13,605 nucleotides of DNA from an uncultured bacterium. GTDB lineage: Bacteria; Bacillota; Clostridia; Lachnospirales; Lachnospiraceae. The stretch covers positions 1 to 13,605 of the forward strand of contig CALBJL010000069.1 in the NCBI GenBank assembly GCA_937893485.1, in the 5' to 3' direction. Shown piece after piece: positions 11,300 through 13,605 of this stretch. How positions within the stretch are numbered: position 1 is the stretch's first letter; the number at the start of each line of letters is the position of its first letter. The position numbers and the translations under genes are program-made. Below the pieces are notes generated by a model. It was given only the letters and a program-made list of their open reading frames with translations, made no database searches and was not told the DNA's origin.

Positions 11300-13171
11300 T
11301 TATTTTACTCCAAGATATACCAGTAAAACAGAAATATCCGCAGGCGATACACCCTGAATACGTGAAGCCTGTCCGATCGATAACGGTTTTAATTTATTTA
11401 ACTTTTGTCTCGCTTCAATCCGAAGTCCGCTGATCTGCTCATAATCGAGATCGGGAGAAAGCTTTTTATTTTCCAATCGCTTGAACTCTTCTACCTGTTT
11501 GATCTGTCTCGTAATATATCCATCATATTTAATATTGATATTGACCTGTTCACGGACTTCCGGATGCAGGTTCGGACGCTCCGGATCAAGCGGTGCGAGC
11601 AACTCATAATCAAGCTCCGGTCTGCGGATCAGTTCTGTCAAAGTCATTCCGGTATTGAGTGCTACACTCTCATGCTCCGCCATAAATTTCTGCGTTTTTT
11701 TATTTGCACCGACAATCACATGTGAGACACGCTCTACTTCCTGTGCGATCAGTTTCTTTTTCAATTCTACCCATTGATAACGCTCATCGGAAATCAGACC
11801 GATCTCATGTCCCTTCGGTGTCAGCCGCAGATCCGCATTATCCTGTCGCAGCAGCAGACGATATTCTGCTCGCGAAGTCATCATACGATAAGGCTCTACA
11901 TTTTCTTTTGTAACGAGATCATCGATCAGCACACCAATATATGCCTCGCTGCGGTCAAGGATCAAAGGCTCACGACCGAGAATTTCCATCGCTGCATTGA
12001 TGCCGGCGACAATTCCCTGTGCGGCTGCCTCCTCATAACCGGAGCTTCCGTTTGATTGGCCGCCGCTGAACAATCCTTTAATTTTCTTGAATTCCAACGT
12101 TGGATATAACTGGTTCGGATCAAAACAGTCATACTCGATCGCATATGCATTACGTGTAATCTTACAATGCTCCAGTCCGGGTACCGTGCGATACATCGCA
12201 TACTGAACATCCTCAGGTAAAGAAGATGACATACCGGAAATGTACATCTCATTCGTATGGATTCCTTCCGGCTCTACAAATAACTGATGTCTGCTCTTAT
12301 CTGCAAACTTCACTACCTTATCTTCAATCGAAGGACAATATCGGGGGCCGATACCATCAATCACACCAGAATACAACGGCGAGCGATCGAGATTGGCACG
12401 GATAATATCATGTGTCTGTTCATTCGTATAAGTCAGCCAGCACGATACCTGATCCTTCTGAATTGATTCGGGATCTGTCGTAAATGAAAACGGGACAATC
12501 CGCTCATCACCAAATTGCTCTGTCATTTTAGAAAAATCTATCGACTTTCGGTCGATACGTGCAGGTGTACCTGTTTTAAACCGACGTACCTCAATGTCAT
12601 TTGCAATCAATGAATCTGTCAGATGGTTAGCCGCCTGCAAACCGTTCGGTCCGGTATGTGTTACCACATCACCATACAGACAACGCGCTTTCAGATAAAC
12701 ACCCGTACACAAAACTGCCGCCTTGCAATGATAGGTTGCACCCGATACGGTTTTAACACCCGTCAACACACCGTGATCTACGATAATCTCAGACACCTCT
12801 GCCTGCCGGATCGTCAGATGCTCCTGATTTTCAAGTGTTCTACGCATCTCTCTGGAATAATCGGATTTATCTGCCTGTGCACGAAGCGAATGAACCGCAG
12901 GGCCTTTTGACTTATTCAGCATTTTAGACTGGATAAATGTCTTATCAATATTGACACCCATCTCACCACCGAGCGCATCGATCTCCCGCACGAGATGTCC
13001 TTTTGAGCTGCCTCCGATATTCGGGTTACACGGCATCATTGCAATACTGTCAACACTCACCGTAAATACAATCGTCTCCAATCCAAGTCTCGCACAGGCT
13101 AGTGCTGCCTCACATCCCGCATGACCTGCCCCGATGACACACACATCATAATTTTCTTCAATAAACGGCAT
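11300..13171 (-). CDS. mnmG: tRNA uridine-5-carboxymethylaminomethyl modification enzyme MnmG (GidA)
   Basis: A 623-residue FAD protein that, with MnmE, installs carboxymethylaminomethyl groups on the wobble uridine of tRNAs reading NNA/NNG codons. The N-terminal Rossmann motif is VIGAGHAGCEAAL (12-24). The family signature PCNPNIGGSSKGHLVREIDA lies at 48-67, with LGGEMG after it. A second signature covers the GLFSGGQSNGSSGYEEAAAQ region. The C-terminal MnmE- and tRNA-binding helices end in RIQGVSPADISVLLVYLG. It is complete and of standard length, with a GAGGAG ribosome site before the ATG. It is 22 bp downstream of mnmE. Confidence 0.97.
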   Translation of the reverse strand: MPFIEENYDVCVIGAGHAGCEAALACARLGLETIVFTVSVDSIAMMPCNPNIGGSSKGHLVREIDALGGEMGVNIDKTFIQSKMLNKSKGPAVHSLRAQADKSDYSREMRRTLENQEHLTIRQAEVSEIIVDHGVLTGVKTVSGATYHCKAAVLCTGVYLKARCLYGDVVTHTGPNGLQAANHLTDSLIANDIEVRRFKTGTPARIDRKSIDFSKMTEQFGDERIVPFSFTTDPESIQKDQVSCWLTYTNEQTHDIIRANLDRSPLYSGVIDGIGPRYCPSIEDKVVKFADKSRHQLFVEPEGIHTNEMYISGMSSSLPEDVQYAMYRTVPGLEHCKITRNAYAIEYDCFDPNQLYPTLEFKKIKGLFSGGQSNGSSGYEEAAAQGIVAGINAAMEILGREPLILDRSEAYIGVLIDDLVTKENVEPYRMMTSRAEYRLLLRQDNADLRLTPKGHEIGLISDERYQWVELKKKLIAQEVERVSHVIVGANKKTQKFMAEHESVALNTGMTLTELIRRPELDYELLAPLDPERPNLHPEVREQVNINIKYDGYITRQIKQVEEFKRLENKKLSPDLDYEQISGLRIEARQKLNKLKPLSIGQASRIQGVSPADISVLLVYLGVK

Positions 13172-13193
13172 TTTTTTATCTCCTCATTGATCC

Positions 13194-13605
13194 CTATTTA
13201 CCCATACAAAATTCACGGAAAATCTTATCTGCCAGATCATCCGTGATCGACTCTCCGATAATCAGACCCAGCTTTTCATAAGCACGCAGAAGATCCACTG
13301 TATAGAAATCTTCAGGTACAAGATCTTCAATACTCTGCTTTACGAGCTTCAGGCTGTTCAACGCCTCAACCAGACATTCCTTTTGTCTTAGATTGGTAAT
13401 ATATACTTCATCATTGTAAGTGACTTTTCCATGTAAAAACATCGCTTTGATCTGCTCCGTCAGCTCATCCATTCCATCACCGAACTTCGCAGAGCAGACA
13501 ATGACCGTAACACCCAGCCGTTCCTCCAACTGCGCTTTTGTGACAACCGGAGACAGGTCACATTTGTTTAACAACACAATGACTTTTTTCTGCCGGATCA
13601 AAGAC
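13194..13605 (-). CDS. mnmE: tRNA modification GTPase MnmE, C-terminal part
   Basis: The last ~136 residues of MnmE, running off the window edge. Visible are the G4 motif NKCDL of the GTPase domain, VIVCSAKFGDGMDEL (G5 region) and the C-terminal helical domain. It ends in DLADKIFREFCMGK, where the conserved F-C-x-G-K tail provides the cysteine of the MnmE active site. MnmE and MnmG form a complex that modifies wobble uridines. The N-terminal folate domain and G1-G3 motifs lie beyond position 13605. The TAG stop is 22 bp before the mnmG start. Confidence 0.95.
   Translation of the reverse strand, partial: SLIRQKKVIVLLNKCDLSPVVTKAQLEERLGVTVIVCSAKFGDGMDELTEQIKAMFLHGKVTYNDEVYITNLRQKECLVEALNSLKLVKQSIEDLVPEDFYTVDLLRAYEKLGLIIGESITDDLADKIFREFCMGK

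Overview
The window reads as the origin-proximal part of a Clostridia (Firmicutes) chromosome, most likely Lachnospiraceae. It has the classical minus-strand order mnmE-mnmG-rsmG-parA(soj)-parB(spo0J), followed by a DUF4446 membrane protein and a DUF3881 protein, companions I associate with parB in Lachnospiraceae. Base composition is moderately AT-rich, Shine-Dalgarno sites are AGGAG-type, and two near-perfect parS palindromes lie upstream of parA. The family assignment is inferred from gene content, not from a search.

Right half (4982-13605): this is host core. The 3' end of mnmE, then mnmG and rsmG, form a tight operon for tRNA wobble-uridine modification and 16S rRNA methylation. A convergent alpha/beta-hydrolase-like gene of doubtful catalytic competence shares a bidirectional terminator with rsmG. 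Next come a ~430 bp repeat with terminal inverted repeats, two parS sites, a cluster of hairpins, parA, a second inverted copy of the same repeat, and parB. The normally contiguous parA-parB pair is therefore split by one repeat copy, and parA plus parS is bracketed by two inverted copies. DUF4446 and DUF3881 genes close the operon.

Middle (3306-4980): this is an integration hotspot made of tRNA-Arg(CCU) pieces, all on the minus strand. Only one tRNA (4637-4713) is complete. Two others (4879-4918 and 4754-4795) stop right after the anticodon loop. A third piece (3351-3397) is a 3' half whose acceptor strand pairs perfectly with the 5' half at 4754-4795. A 12-bp direct repeat at the anticodon loop (3386-3397 and 4754-4765) delimits a ~1.4 kb element. 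Inside it are the complete tRNA, fragments of a RepA-like ATPase and a tyrosine integrase fused by deletion, and short repeats that may be integrase arm sites. The layout suggests successive elements that cut a tRNA-Arg anticodon loop and bring a replacement tRNA-Arg gene.

Left end (1-3190): this is a decayed piece of a conjugative element. It holds a truncated, internally deleted NlpC/P60 hydrolase of the CD1108 type, an intact DUF4315 gene, a frameshifted DUF4366 (CD1107-type) surface protein and a complete AAA/DUF4143 ATPase with its own promoter and terminators. The transfer genes look dead here; the ATPase is the only obviously intact sizeable gene of this segment.
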